Source: Azoarcus sp.
GTDB taxonomy: Bacteria; Pseudomonadota; Gammaproteobacteria; Burkholderiales; Rhodocyclaceae
NCBI GenBank assembly: GCA_013911595.1
Contig: JACESY010000007.1
Coordinates: 1 to 42,608, forward strand
Length of the DNA: 42,608 bases
Direction of reading: 5' to 3'
The notes beneath the pieces are model-generated. The model was not told the DNA's origin. It saw only the letters and a program-made list of their open reading frames with translations, and searched no databases. The translations under genes and the position numbers were made by a program. Below are positions 1 through 22,322 of this stretch, one piece after another. Each line of letters opens with the position of its first letter. Positions within the stretch are counted from its first letter, which is position 1.

Positions 1-13760
<13,760 letters not shown>

Positions 13761-13764
<4 letters not shown>

Positions 13765-14267
13765 GACGGGATGACGACGGGGTGTTCGCGGACCTGCCGG
13801 CGCCTGCTGTGCCGCCGGGGCGTCGCGCGTCGGCCGAGCGCATCGTCGCGCAGCATGTGGTGATCGGTGCCGGTGTAGGGCTGGTGCCGGCGCCGGGCGT
13901 GGGATTCGGCGGCGGTCTGGCAGTCGATGCCTTGATGCTCGCACGTCTTGCTCGGCTGTATGGCCAGCAACTGACCCGCTCGGACGTCAACGCGTGGCTC
14001 GCCGCGCTGGCCTCGAGTGTCGGCGCCTCCTTGGTGGGCGCGGGCATCGGCGGTTTCTTCGGGCGTATCGCGCTGCCGTTGTCGATGGCCGGTTTCAGCT
14101 ATGCGCTGGGTCGGCTGTTCGTCGATCATCTGGAGGGCGGTGGGCGCATCGAGGCCTTCGATCCGCTGCGCGATGTCGCGCAGTTGCGTCGCCTGTCGCG
14201 TCGCGGCGGACGTTTCGTGCGCGCGTTCGCCACCGGTGCGCAACCGGCCGGCGCGACGGCAAACTGA
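13761..14267 (+). CDS. DUF697-like membrane protein coupled to the megasynthase gene
   Basis: A 168-residue protein starting at ATG 13761, which overlaps the megasynthase stop (ATGA) and is preceded by GAGGAG. After a charged, proline-rich N-terminus it has a hydrophobic Gly/Ala-rich stretch (about 29-65, with a VPAPGVGFGG turn), a short helical link containing LARLYGQQLTRSD, a second Gly-rich hydrophobic stretch (about 82-120), and a basic C-terminal tail. This layout resembles DUF697 membrane domains, but the assignment is by eye. Translational coupling implies it is made together with the assembly line. A scaffold, transport or membrane-tethering role is possible; nothing in the sequence shows catalysis. 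Confidence 0.8.
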
Positions 14268-14277
14268 GGAGAAGGAC

Positions 14278-14478
14278 ATGTTCTGGTTCATCGTGATCGC
14301 GTTGTACATCGGTGCTTCGCTGATCGTTGCCCACTACGGACACGATCGCAGGGCGGGCTATTGGGGGACGTTTCTGATGAGTCTGCTGACGACACCGCTG
14401 ATCGCCGGCGTGATGCTGGCTGCATTCCGCGACCGACCGTCCCCCGATCTGGCCGACGAGAAGCCACCGCAGGCGTGA
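14278..14478 (+). CDS. Small two-helix membrane protein (66 aa)
   Basis: Starts at ATG 14278, 10 nt after the previous stop, with GAGGAGAAGG just upstream. Two hydrophobic segments (about 2-19 and 31-50) flank a short charged loop (HYGHDRRAG), and the tail is polar (DRPSPDLADEKPPQA). This is a typical inner-membrane hairpin. I do not recognise a family. It lies in the same operon as the megasynthase and overlaps the next gene (GTGA at 14475-14478), so it is probably co-translated with both. Function unknown; it could partner with the DUF697-like protein. Confidence 0.75.
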   Translation: MFWFIVIALYIGASLIVAHYGHDRRAGYWGTFLMSLLTTPLIAGVMLAAFRDRPSPDLADEKPPQA

Positions 14479-15449
14479 GCGCCCAGGTCGCAGGCCGCCC
14501 GGTGCGGCGCGCGGTGGTCTTCCTCTATGCGGGACAGGGCGCGCACTATCCCGCAATGGGTCGAGCGCTGTTCGAGTGCGAGCCGGTCTTTCGCGACACG
14601 CTGTTCCGCGCCGATCGCCTGCTACGGCGACGCACTGGCGTCGGGCTGATCGACGCGGTGTACGGCGACAGCGACGACTGGCTGGAAGACCTGGGGCTGA
14701 GTCACCCGGCGATCTTCGCCGTCGAGTGGGCGATGACGCGTGCGCTCGATGCGCACGGCGTGCGTCCGGACATCGTGCTCGGGGCCAGCCTGGGCGAGTA
14801 TGTGGCCCTCGCGGCGGCCGGCTGCGTCGGTTTCGATGACATGTTCGAACGGGTTGTCGACCAGGCGCTTGTGGTGCGTGAGCATGTGCCCGCAGGCGGC
14901 ATGCTGGCGGTGATCGGCGGCGCGTCGTGGCTGTCGCGCCGCCCCGACCTGCTGGCCGGCGTCGAGGTGGCGGCGCGCAACTTCGACGGGCATGTGGTGC
15001 TCTCGGGTGCTCCGGCCGCGCTGGATGGGTGCCGCGTTGCGCTCGAGGCCGAAGGCGCGATCTGCAGCCGCCTGCCGGTCGCTCATGCCTTCCACAGTGC
15101 GGCCGTCGATGGTGCTCGCGAGGTTTTCGCGGCACGCTGCGCCGGGCTACAACTGCGCGCACCACGCCTCCCGCTGGCCAGTTGCGCGGCCGTGCGCGTG
15201 CTCGAACGCGTCGACCCGGCGCATCTGTGGCGCATCGTGCGGGACCCGGTCGGGTTTGCCGAAACCGTGCGTATGCTCGAAGCCGGCGGGGCGAGACACT
15301 ATGTCGACGTCGGTCCCAGCGGGACGCTGGCGAGCTTCGTCGTACACCTGCTCGGCGCATCCGTGCGTGAGCGGGTCAGTACTCCGTTGTCACCTGCCGG
15401 CGGCGATCTGCGGGGTGTGGTCGACGCGCTGCGCCTGCATGCAGCCTGA
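14475..15449 (+). CDS. Free-standing acyltransferase homologue, possibly a polyketide acyl hydrolase
   Basis: A 324-residue FabD/AT-fold protein. The GTG start at 14475 overlaps the upstream stop and places the family-typical GQGAHYPAMG motif about 20 residues in. The Ser nucleophile is S105 in GASLGE and the His partner is H207 in AFHS. By eye alignment to FabD, the Arg that binds the malonyl carboxylate (RG.LM region) is Gln130. In trans-AT systems, AT homologues lacking this Arg can act as acyl hydrolases that clear stalled chains (PedC type), so an editing role is plausible. Trans malonyl loading cannot be excluded, since the megasynthase has no AT of its own. It is the last gene of the biosynthetic operon and is followed by a hairpin. 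Confidence 0.87.
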   Translation: MSAQVAGRPVRRAVVFLYAGQGAHYPAMGRALFECEPVFRDTLFRADRLLRRRTGVGLIDAVYGDSDDWLEDLGLSHPAIFAVEWAMTRALDAHGVRPDIVLGASLGEYVALAAAGCVGFDDMFERVVDQALVVREHVPAGGMLAVIGGASWLSRRPDLLAGVEVAARNFDGHVVLSGAPAALDGCRVALEAEGAICSRLPVAHAFHSAAVDGAREVFAARCAGLQLRAPRLPLASCAAVRVLERVDPAHLWRIVRDPVGFAETVRMLEAGGARHYVDVGPSGTLASFVVHLLGASVRERVSTPLSPAGGDLRGVVDALRLHAA

Positions 15450-15454
15450 AATGT

Positions 15455-15488
15455 GACCAAAGGTGTCGCGATCACGCCACTTTTGGTC
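15455..15488 (+). terminator. Inverted repeat ending the biosynthetic operon
   Basis: GACCAAAGGTG (15455-15465) pairs with CACTTTTGGTC (15478-15488), 11 bp with one G-T mismatch and a 12-nt loop, 6 nt after the acyltransferase stop. There is no run of T after the stem, so it is either a weak intrinsic terminator or an RNA 3'-end stabiliser. Confidence 0.5.
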
Positions 15489-15700
15489 GTTCCAGCCCTT
15501 TCGCATACGCTCTCTTCGTACTAGGATGCGGTGTGGCCGTGGCGGTCGGAAACGGCCCGGGGTGCGGAATCCGGGCGTATCCCCGGGCTCTGGCGAACAC
15601 GGATCCAACATTTGCGCCGCATCGCACTCGGCGTCGCGCGCCTGCAACATGTCGGCGTACGGCCCAAAATCGCACCTGTCATTCAACAAGGAGAAACACC
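15489..15700 (+). promoter_or_regulatory. Leader/promoter region of the lipoprotein gene
   Basis: Non-coding stretch before the lipoprotein gene. I see no convincing -35/-10 pair. A GC-rich inverted repeat, GCCCGGGG (15555-15562) with CCCCGGGC (15581-15588), could fold in the transcript leader. A strong ribosome-binding site, AAGGAG (15688-15693), sits 7 nt before the ATG at 15701. Confidence 0.4.
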
Positions 15701-16105
15701 ATGAAACTTGCACGCCTGACCCTGCCTGCGCTGGCCATCGTGCTCGCATCGGGCTGCGCTTCGGTCGCCGATGTCGAGGCGCTGAAGATGGACGTCGAGG
15801 AACTGCGTACGGCCACTGCGGCCAACGCCCAGTCGGCCTCCGCCGCCAACGACACGGCCGCTGCAGCCGCCAAGGAAGCATCGCGCGCCTCGCAGACCGC
15901 GCTCAATGCGGATCAGCTCTCGAAGGCCGCGATCGGCAACGCCGAGGCCGCCGAGAAGGCTGCCGCGGCAGCCTCCGCCGCAGCCAAGGAAGCCGAGGTG
16001 ATTTCCTACGACGCACAGTCGGTCAGCTACAAGCTGCGTTCCGACCTCGTCGATCGCAGCGTCATCCCGGGCGAAACCGAGAAAGCCGCCGACGGCTCCA
16101 AGTAA
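15701..16105 (+). CDS. Alanine-rich coiled-coil lipoprotein, Lpp/OprI-like
   Basis: A 134-residue protein with a lipoprotein signal (hydrophobic core ending LASGC, so lipidated Cys19 after cleavage). It is followed by a long helical region of Ala-rich heptads with regularly spaced polar residues (about 25-105), then a short tail ending in Lys (ADGSK). Braun-type lipoproteins have this plan: an N-terminal lipid in the outer membrane, a trimeric coiled coil across the periplasm, and a C-terminal Lys that can be cross-linked to peptidoglycan. It is longer than E. coli Lpp or Pseudomonas OprI. The ATG at 15701 has a strong RBS and gives the signal peptide. It is monocistronic, closed by a strong terminator at 16126. 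Confidence 0.87.
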   Translation: MKLARLTLPALAIVLASGCASVADVEALKMDVEELRTATAANAQSASAANDTAAAAAKEASRASQTALNADQLSKAAIGNAEAAEKAAAAASAAAKEAEVISYDAQSVSYKLRSDLVDRSVIPGETEKAADGSK

Positions 16106-16125
16106 TCCGAGCCCTTCCGGCTGGC

Positions 16126-16162
16126 AGGCCGTGGCGTGGGAACACGCCACGGCCTCTTTTTT
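16126..16162 (+). terminator. Strong intrinsic terminator after the lipoprotein gene
   Basis: A 13-bp perfect stem (AGGCCGTGGCGTG pairing with CACGCCACGGCCT) with a GGAA tetraloop at 16139-16142 is followed by CTTTTTT. It separates the lipoprotein gene from hemA. Confidence 0.93.
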
Positions 16163-16186
16163 GCGCCGATGCATTTCGGTGTTCGC

Positions 16187-16236
16187 TGAAATGCCTGATT
16201 TTTCAGGGTATTTCAGCCTGTTCAGGGTGATATAAT
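16187..16236 (+). promoter_or_regulatory. hemA promoter: extended -10 with phased TTCAG repeats
   Basis: A perfect TATAAT (16231-16236) is preceded by TGA, giving an extended -10 (TGnTATAAT) at 16228-16236. No -35 match is present. Three TTCAG copies start at 16202, 16212 and 16221, about one helical turn apart, and CTGAAA (about 16187) forms an inverted repeat with the first TTTCAG. The predicted start near 16243 leaves a leader of about 24 nt before the hemA ATG. Confidence 0.7.
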
Positions 16237-16266
16237 GCGGGACTGTCCGCCCCCGCACCGTCTCCA

Positions 16267-17520
16267 ATGCAGCTCTATGCCCTCGGCCTGAATCATCTGA
16301 CCGCGCCGCTCGCGATCCGCGAGCGCGTTGCGTTCCAGTCCGAGCGCCTGAGCGATGCGCTGCACGACCTGACCCATGTGCGCTCGGTGCGCGAGGCGGC
16401 CATCCTGTCGACCTGCAATCGAACCGAGTTGTATTTCGCAGCCGAGCAGCCGCAGGCGGCGGCGGACTGGCTGGCCGGCTTCCATCGCCTGCCGCTGGCG
16501 GAAATGTCGCCTTATCTCTACGCCTATCCGCAGCGTGACGCGGTGCGCCACGTGTTTCGTGTCGCGGCCGGGCTGGATTCGATGGTGCTCGGTGAGCCGC
16601 AGATTCTCGGCCAGGTCAAGGAGGCTGCGCGTCGTGCGGAGGAGGCCGGCACGCTCGGCACGCTGCTGCACAAGCTGTTCCAGAACACCTTCGCGGTGGC
16701 CAAGGAAGTGCGCTCGACGACCGCCATCGGTGCCAACAGTGTGTCGATGGCCGCCGCTGCGGTGCGATTGTCGGAGCGCATCTTCGCTGATCTGTCGCAT
16801 CAGCGCGTGCTGTTCATCGGCGCCGGCGAGATGATCGAGCTGTGCGCCGCGCACTTTGCGGCGGCGCATCCGGCGCTGATCGCCGTGGCCAACCGCACGG
16901 AGGCGCGGGCGCAGGTGCTGGCGAGCCGCTTCGGTGCCGAGGTGATGCGCCTGGACGCCATCGGCGATGTGCTGCCGCGCTTCGACATCGTCATATCCTG
17001 TACGGCCGCGCCACTGCCCATTGTCGGCCTGGGCATGGTCGAGCGGGCGGTCAAGGCGCGTCGCCACAAGCCGATGGTGATGGTGGATCTGGCCGTGCCG
17101 CGCGACATCGAGCAGGAGATTGCCAAGCTCGACGATGTGTTCCTGTACACCGTCGACGATCTCGCCCAGATCGTCGATGCGGGGGTCGAATCCCGCCAGC
17201 AGGCGGTGGTCGAGGCCGAAGGCATCATCGATGCGCGCGTCGACGGCTTTCTGCACTGGATGCAGACGCGCGAAGCGGTGCCCACGATCCGTGCGCTGCA
17301 CGGTCATGCCGAGGCGCTGCGCGCCGTCGAGCTCGAGCGCGCACGCCGCCTGCTGGCGCGTGGCGACGATCCCGAGGTGGTACTCGATCAGCTCTCGCGC
17401 GCGCTCTCGCGCAAGCTGCTGCATGCTCCGGTGCATTACCTGAATCAGGCCGATGGCGAATTGCAGGCCGATGCCAGCCGCACCGTGCGCAAGATTTTCA
17501 ACCTCGACCCCAACGACTGA
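16267..17520 (+). CDS. hemA: Glutamyl-tRNA reductase
   Basis: Reduces glutamyl-tRNA(Glu) to glutamate-1-semialdehyde with NADPH, the first committed step of C5-pathway tetrapyrrole synthesis. The 417-residue length is normal for the family. The N-terminus carries [13 protein letters not shown]. The catalytic nucleophile is Cys50 in STCNRTE. The NADPH-binding motif GAGEMIEL follows, and the C-terminal helical dimerisation domain ends in VRKIFNLDP. The ATG at 16267 gives the conserved N-terminus ([10 protein letters not shown]) and sits downstream of an extended -10 promoter. prfA begins 22 nt after the stop, so hemA-prfA-prmC is probably one transcript, as in many proteobacteria. Confidence 0.97.
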   Translation: MQLYALGLNHLTAPLAIRERVAFQSERLSDALHDLTHVRSVREAAILSTCNRTELYFAAEQPQAAADWLAGFHRLPLAEMSPYLYAYPQRDAVRHVFRVAAGLDSMVLGEPQILGQVKEAARRAEEAGTLGTLLHKLFQNTFAVAKEVRSTTAIGANSVSMAAAAVRLSERIFADLSHQRVLFIGAGEMIELCAAHFAAAHPALIAVANRTEARAQVLASRFGAEVMRLDAIGDVLPRFDIVISCTAAPLPIVGLGMVERAVKARRHKPMVMVDLAVPRDIEQEIAKLDDVFLYTVDDLAQIVDAGVESRQQAVVEAEGIIDARVDGFLHWMQTREAVPTIRALHGHAEALRAVELERARRLLARGDDPEVVLDQLSRALSRKLLHAPVHYLNQADGELQADASRTVRKIFNLDPND

Positions 17521-17542
17521 AGCCGCGTCGCCCTACTGCCCG

Positions 17543-18613
17543 ATGAAGCAAAGCATCCGAGACAAGCTCGAACAACTCGCCGCGCGACTCGAGGAAGTGG
17601 ACCGCGAACTGGCCTCGGGCGACGTCGAGGCGATGCGTGAGCTGGGGCGCGAGCGCGCCGAGATCGAGCCGGTGGTCACGCTGTATCACGAGTTCCGGCA
17701 GATCGAGGACGATTGCGCGGAGGCACGCGAGATGCTCGCCGACCCGGAGCTGCGCGAGTTCGCGCAGAGCGAGATCGAGGCCGGCGAGACACACCTGGAG
17801 GCGCTGGAAGGCGCACTGCAACGCGCGCTGTTGCCGCGCGATCCGAGTGATCACCGCAATCTGTTCATCGAGGTCCGCGCCGGCACCGGCGGCGACGAGG
17901 CGGCGCTGTTCGCCGGCGATCTGCTGCGCATGTACACGCGCTATGCTGAGCGCCGCGGCTGGAAGCTCGATATCGTGTCGGCCAGCGATTCGGCCCTGGG
18001 TGGCTACAAGGAAGTGATTGCGCGGGTGATCGGAGACGGCGCCTACGCGCGGCTCAAGTTCGAGTCGGGCGGGCATCGCGTGCAGCGCGTGCCGGTCACC
18101 GAGACGCAGGGCCGCATCCACACCTCGGCTTGCACGGTGGCGGTACTGCCCGAAGCCGACGAGATCGCCGAAGTCGCGATCAATCCGGCGGATCTGCGCA
18201 TCGATACCTACCGCGCCTCGGGCGCGGGCGGGCAGCACATCAACAAGACCGATTCGGCGGTGCGCATAACGCACGTTCCCAGCGGTCTGGTGGTCGAATG
18301 CCAGGACGACCGTTCGCAACATCGCAATAAGGCCCAGGCGCTGTCCATCCTGGCTGCGCGGCTGCACGACCGCCAACTGCACGAACGCCAGTCGCAGGAG
18401 GCTGCCACGCGCAAGAGTCTGGTCGGTAGCGGCGACCGTTCGGAGCGTATCCGCACCTACAATTTCCCGCAGGGACGAGTCACCGATCACCGCATCAACC
18501 TGACGCTGTATCGTCTCGATGCGGTGATGGAGGGCGATCTGGACGAACTCGTCGATGCCCTGATCCTCGAACACCAGGCGGGTCTGCTCGCCGAACTTGC
18601 CGGAGAAACATGA
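17543..18613 (+). CDS. prfA: Peptide chain release factor 1
   Basis: A 356-residue class-I release factor that reads UAA/UAG stop codons and triggers peptidyl-tRNA hydrolysis. It has the GGQ motif (229-231, in [10 protein letters not shown]), whose Gln is methylated by the product of the next gene, and the PVT tripeptide (184-186) typical of RF1-type stop recognition. ATG 17543 was chosen because it gives the family N-terminus ([12 protein letters not shown]); the frame stays open upstream into hemA. Its stop overlaps the prmC start (ATGA at 18610). Confidence 0.97.
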   Translation: MKQSIRDKLEQLAARLEEVDRELASGDVEAMRELGRERAEIEPVVTLYHEFRQIEDDCAEAREMLADPELREFAQSEIEAGETHLEALEGALQRALLPRDPSDHRNLFIEVRAGTGGDEAALFAGDLLRMYTRYAERRGWKLDIVSASDSALGGYKEVIARVIGDGAYARLKFESGGHRVQRVPVTETQGRIHTSACTVAVLPEADEIAEVAINPADLRIDTYRASGAGGQHINKTDSAVRITHVPSGLVVECQDDRSQHRNKAQALSILAARLHDRQLHERQSQEAATRKSLVGSGDRSERIRTYNFPQGRVTDHRINLTLYRLDAVMEGDLDELVDALILEHQAGLLAELAGET

Positions 18614-19491
18614 TCGATACCACGACCCCCGACGTCGCCTCGGCCCTCAAGTGGGCTCGCGAGCACATCGACATCGTCGACGCGCGCATCCTGATGCGCC
18701 GTGTGCTCGATTGCGCCGCGACGCGTCTGGTATCGCATTCCGACGCGCGCCTGGATGCGGCCGAATGGGATCAGTTCCGCCATTTCGTCACGCGTCGCGC
18801 CTCGGGCGAGCCGGTGGCCTATCTGGTCGGCGAGCGGGAGTTCTTCGGCTACAGTCTGATGATCACGCCAGCCGTGCTGATACCGCGCCCCGAGACGGAG
18901 CTGCTCGTCGAACTGGCGATCGCGCATTTCGCCGGCCGGCCCAACACCCGCGTACTCGACCTGGGCACCGGCAGCGGCGCGATCGCGATTGCGCTGGCCA
19001 AGGAACTGCCGGACGCCGACGTCACCGCTGTCGACCGCTCGCGCGAGGCGCTGTTGGTGGCGATGGCCAATGCCGCGCGCCTGCGCGTGTCAGTATCCTT
19101 CGTCGTGTCGGACTGGTTCGCCTCGCTTGGCGGGGACCGCTTCCAACTCATCGTCGCCAACCCGCCCTATGTGGCCGCCGCCGACCCGCATCTGGCCGAG
19201 GGCGACGTGCGCTTCGAGCCGCAGACCGCACTGGTGTCCGGGCCGGAGGGGCTGGACGACCTGGCCGAGATCGTCGTGTGTTCGCCGCATCATCTCGATC
19301 CGGGCGGCTGGTTGTTCGTCGAGCACGGTTACGACCAGGCGCGGCGCGTGCGTGCGCTGCTGGCCGATGCCGGCTTCACCGCGATCGCCTCGTGGAGCGA
19401 CCTGGCCGGCATCGAACGGGTGTCGGGCGGGCAGTGGCTGGGTCGCGGTGCTTCCGGCCGCCGGCTTGACGCACCGCAGCGCGGCACCTAG
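18610..19491 (+). CDS. prmC: Release factor glutamine methyltransferase
   Basis: A 293-residue SAM-dependent enzyme that N5-methylates the Gln of the GGQ motif in RF1 and RF2. It has the N-terminal helical release-factor-binding domain, the IPRPETE segment, the SAM-binding [11 protein letters not shown] motif (about 117-127), and the NPPY motif (184-187) that holds the substrate Gln. It starts inside the prfA stop, so the enzyme and its substrate are translationally coupled. The stop codon TAG at 19489 is also part of the grxD -10 box. Confidence 0.96.
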   Translation: MIDTTTPDVASALKWAREHIDIVDARILMRRVLDCAATRLVSHSDARLDAAEWDQFRHFVTRRASGEPVAYLVGEREFFGYSLMITPAVLIPRPETELLVELAIAHFAGRPNTRVLDLGTGSGAIAIALAKELPDADVTAVDRSREALLVAMANAARLRVSVSFVVSDWFASLGGDRFQLIVANPPYVAAADPHLAEGDVRFEPQTALVSGPEGLDDLAEIVVCSPHHLDPGGWLFVEHGYDQARRVRALLADAGFTAIASWSDLAGIERVSGGQWLGRGASGRRLDAPQRGT

Positions 19492-19494
19492 AAT
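19466..19494 (+). promoter_or_regulatory. Sigma-70 promoter of grxD
   Basis: TTGACG (19466-19471), a 17-bp spacer and TAGAAT (19489-19494), lying over the last codons and stop of prmC. The predicted start near 19501 leaves a leader of about 39 nt containing a small hairpin (CGGGC-ATTAA-GCCCG). Confidence 0.8.
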
Positions 19495-19539
19495 ATCCGA
19501 CTAATTAACTCGGGCATTAAGCCCGCATGGACACGCTAC

Positions 19540-19878
19540 ATGGACATCCAGGAATTCATTCGCGAACAGGTCAACGCCCATCCGGTGGTGCTCTTCATGA
19601 AGGGTACGCCGCAGTTCCCCCAGTGCGGGTTCTCGGCCACCGTGATCCAGGTGCTCAAGCAGTCCGGCCTGAACAAGGTCGCCGCGTTCAATGTGCTCGA
19701 GAGCGAGGACCTGCGCCAGGGCGTCAAGGAATACGCGAACTGGCCGACCATTCCCCAGCTCTACATCAAGGGCGAGTTCGTCGGTGGTTGCGACATCATC
19801 AAGGAATTGTTCGAGACCGGCGAGTTGCAGCAACTGATTGCCGAGGCCGACCCGGAAGGCGCCGCTCCGCAGGCCTGA
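19540..19878 (+). CDS. grxD: Monothiol glutaredoxin (Grx4 family)
   Basis: A 112-residue CGFS-type monothiol glutaredoxin that binds and delivers [2Fe-2S] clusters as a glutathione-ligated dimer. The active-site Cys29 is in PQCGFS; the cis-Pro TIPQLYIKGEFVGGCDI segment and the GG.D glutathione-binding motif are present. Length matches E. coli GrxD. ATG 19540 gives the conserved start (MDIQEFIREQV); the ATG at 19527 is out of frame. It has its own promoter overlapping prmC and ends at a bidirectional terminator. Confidence 0.96.
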   Translation: MDIQEFIREQVNAHPVVLFMKGTPQFPQCGFSATVIQVLKQSGLNKVAAFNVLESEDLRQGVKEYANWPTIPQLYIKGEFVGGCDIIKELFETGELQQLIAEADPEGAAPQA

Positions 19879-19910
19879 TGGCGCAGCGCATCCGCCGTTG
19901 CGGCGCAAAG

Positions 19911-19942
19911 AAAAGGCCGCTCCCATTGGGAGCGGCCTTTTT
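19911..19942. terminator. Bidirectional terminator between grxD and the kinase gene
   Basis: AAAGGCCGCTCCC pairs with GGGAGCGGCCTTT around an ATT loop. T follows on the plus strand (CCTTTTTC), and the preceding AAAGAAAA gives a T tract on the minus strand. It serves the convergent genes grxD and the fructosamine-kinase homologue. Confidence 0.9.
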
Positions 19943-20850
19943 CATTCGCTGCGTGTGCCCAGCGCGAAATCGAGTTTGGTGACCAGGCGTTCGGCTTCGC
20001 GCAGATAGCTTCTGCCGAACAGGTTCAGATGATTGAGCACGTGGTACAGCGCGTACAGTGGCTTGCGCGCTTCGTAAGCCCCGTCGAGCGGCCACGCATT
20101 CCGGTAGGCCGCATAGAACGCGGGCGGAAAGCCGCCGAAGAGTTCGCACATCGCCAGATCGGACTCGCGATCACCGTGATACACGGCCGCATCGAACACG
20201 GCCGGCTCGCCGGCGTCGGTGATCGCCGCGTTGCCGTGCCACAGGTCGCCGTGCAGCAGGCTCGCGCGCGGCCGGTAGTCCAGGAACAGCGCCGGCAGTC
20301 GTTCGATCAAACGCTTGCCGTGGCGCTGCAGCTCGCCCGTGTAGCCGTTCGCGCGCGCCCGCGCAAGTTGCGGTGCGAGGCGTTGGTGCGCAAAGAAGCG
20401 CGCCCAGTTATCGCTGTGCGTGTTGGCCTGCGGGGTGGGGCCGATGAAGTTGTCGCGATGCCAGCCGAAGTGCTCGCCGGTGGCGCGGTGCTGGGCTGCC
20501 AGCGCCTCGGCGAAGCGCACGCCGTCGTCCGCGGTCTGCAGCGGGCGAAGCTCCAGCCATTCGAGTACCAGCCATGCGCACGAGGCGTCGTGGCCGTGTG
20601 CGACGACGTCCGGCACGCGCATCGCGCCGGTGGCGGCCAGCGCGGCCAGGCCATCGGCTTCCGCTGCGAAGCGCTCGCCGGTGTCGGGCGTGCCGGTCTT
20701 GACGAAGAACGTTCGCGCGCCGTCGCTCACGCGCTGGGCCGCATGCGTGCAGCCTCCGGCGACCGGGGCGTGCTCGCGCAGCACGAAATCGCTGCCGAGG
20801 GCCGCACGGATGGCGGCCTCGATGGCCGCCAGCGTGGCCTTGGCCGTCAT
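19942..20850 (-). CDS. Fructosamine kinase family protein
   Basis: A 302-residue aminoglycoside-phosphotransferase-fold kinase of the FN3K/YniA family, which phosphorylates ketosamines formed by glycation so that they break down. It shows the N-terminal GGCTHAA segment, the catalytic-loop motif [11 protein letters not shown], the metal-binding region around [18 protein letters not shown], and the family ending [14 protein letters not shown]. The ATG (complement 20848-20850) overlaps the argH stop (ATGA), so it is co-transcribed with argH. The in-frame extension further upstream lies inside argH and is not believed. The physiological substrate is not evident. Confidence 0.9.
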   Translation of the reverse strand: MTAKATLAAIEAAIRAALGSDFVLREHAPVAGGCTHAAQRVSDGARTFFVKTGTPDTGERFAAEADGLAALAATGAMRVPDVVAHGHDASCAWLVLEWLELRPLQTADDGVRFAEALAAQHRATGEHFGWHRDNFIGPTPQANTHSDNWARFFAHQRLAPQLARARANGYTGELQRHGKRLIERLPALFLDYRPRASLLHGDLWHGNAAITDAGEPAVFDAAVYHGDRESDLAMCELFGGFPPAFYAAYRNAWPLDGAYEARKPLYALYHVLNHLNLFGRSYLREAERLVTKLDFALGTRSE

Positions 20851-22271
20851 TGCCCCCCGAGTCGCGCGCGTGCGGCAGCGACTGCGGCGCGCACCTGCGC
20901 AGGCGCGGTGCCGCCGATATGGCACCGCGAGGCCAGCGAGCCTTCCACCGTGAGCACGTCGAACACGTCCTCGCCCACGCGCTCTACCGCGCCGGGCACG
21001 TCGGCCATGGCGATGCGCAGCTCATCGAGCGAGCACTCGGGCAGGTCGCAGCCCTTGAGCTCGGCCGCGCGAACGGCCAGTGCCACAGCCTCGTGCGCGT
21101 CGCGGAAAGGCAGACCCTTCTTGACCAGGTAGTCGGCCAGATCGGTGGCGGTGGCGAAGCCCTGGGTGAGCGCGCTCTTCATGGCCTCGGGCTTGACGCG
21201 GATGCCGGTGATCATGTCGGCGTAGATGCGCAGCGTGTCGATCACGGTGTCGGCGGTGTCGAACAGCGGCTCCTTGTCTTCCTGATTGTCCTTGTTGTAG
21301 GCCAGCGGCTGGCCCTTCATCAGGGTCAGCAGTGCGATCAGGTTGCCGTTGGTGCGGCCGGTCTTGCCGCGCACGAGTTCGGGAACGTCGGGGTTCTTCT
21401 TCTGCGGCATGATGGAGCTGCCGGTGCAGAAGCGGTCGGCCAGATCGATGAAGCCCACACGCGGGCTCATCCACAGGATGATCTCTTCGGACAGGCGCGA
21501 CAGATGCGTCATCAGAAGCGACGAGGCCGCACAGAACTCGATGGCGAAGTCCCGATCACTGACCGCGTCCAGGCTGTTGTAGCAGACCTCGTCGAAGCCC
21601 AGCTCGCGCGCGACGAACTCGCGGTCGATCGGGAAACTGGTGCCGGCCAGCGCGGCCGCGCCCAGCGGCAAACGGTTGGTGCGGCGGCGGCAATCGGCAA
21701 AGCGCTCGGCGTCGCGGCGCAGCATCTCGTGATAGGCCATCAGGTGGTGGCCGAAGGTCACGGGTTGCGCAACCTGCAGGTGCGTGAAGCCGGGCAGGGC
21801 GGTGTCGGCATGGGCTTCGGCGACGTCGAGCAGGTTGTGCTGGAACTGCGTAATGAGTTCGAGGATCTGGTCGATGGCGTCGCGCAGCCACAAGCGGATG
21901 TCGGTGGCGACCTGATCGTTGCGGCTGCGTCCGGTATGCAGGCGCTTGCCGGCGTCGCCGACGAGCGCGGTCAGGCGCTTCTCGATGTTCAGATGCACGT
22001 CTTCGTCGTCGAGGTTCCACGCGAACTCGCCACGTTCGATCTCGCCGGAGATGGTCTCCAGACCGCGTTCGATGTCGGCGAGATCCTGCGCGCCGATGAT
22101 GCCCTGGCGCGCGAGCATCTTCGCGTGGGCGAGCGAGCCGCGAATGTCTTGTGCGGCCATGCGCTGGTCGAAGAACACCGAGGCGGTGTAGCGCTTGACG
22201 AGATCGGAGACGGGTTCGGAGAAACGGCCGGACCAGGCCTTGGGGGCGTCGTTGCTGGAGTGGTCTGTCAT
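20847..22271 (-). CDS. argH: Argininosuccinate lyase
   Basis: A 474-residue member of the fumarase/aspartase superfamily. It splits argininosuccinate to arginine and fumarate, the last step of arginine synthesis. It has the early WSGRF motif, the substrate-binding [13 protein letters not shown] segment, HLQVAQPV, and the superfamily signature [12 protein letters not shown] with its catalytic Ser loop. The ATG (complement 22269-22271) gives the family length; the frame is open further upstream through the opposite-strand kinase gene, but that part is an antisense artefact of high GC. Divergent from the sensor kinase gene with only about 51 bp between starts. Confidence 0.97.
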   Translation of the reverse strand: MTDHSSNDAPKAWSGRFSEPVSDLVKRYTASVFFDQRMAAQDIRGSLAHAKMLARQGIIGAQDLADIERGLETISGEIERGEFAWNLDDEDVHLNIEKRLTALVGDAGKRLHTGRSRNDQVATDIRLWLRDAIDQILELITQFQHNLLDVAEAHADTALPGFTHLQVAQPVTFGHHLMAYHEMLRRDAERFADCRRRTNRLPLGAAALAGTSFPIDREFVARELGFDEVCYNSLDAVSDRDFAIEFCAASSLLMTHLSRLSEEIILWMSPRVGFIDLADRFCTGSSIMPQKKNPDVPELVRGKTGRTNGNLIALLTLMKGQPLAYNKDNQEDKEPLFDTADTVIDTLRIYADMITGIRVKPEAMKSALTQGFATATDLADYLVKKGLPFRDAHEAVALAVRAAELKGCDLPECSLDELRIAMADVPGAVERVGEDVFDVLTVEGSLASRCHIGGTAPAQVRAAVAAARARLGGQ

Positions 22272-22322
22272 AATGCGGGCGTCTAGAGGCCGTCGGCAGC
22301 GCCGGCGGCGGGGGAAAATGGC

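Noticed and set aside
15506..15524. TACGCT/TACTAG as a lipoprotein -10 box
   Set aside because: No spacing gives a credible -35; the matches are at chance level.
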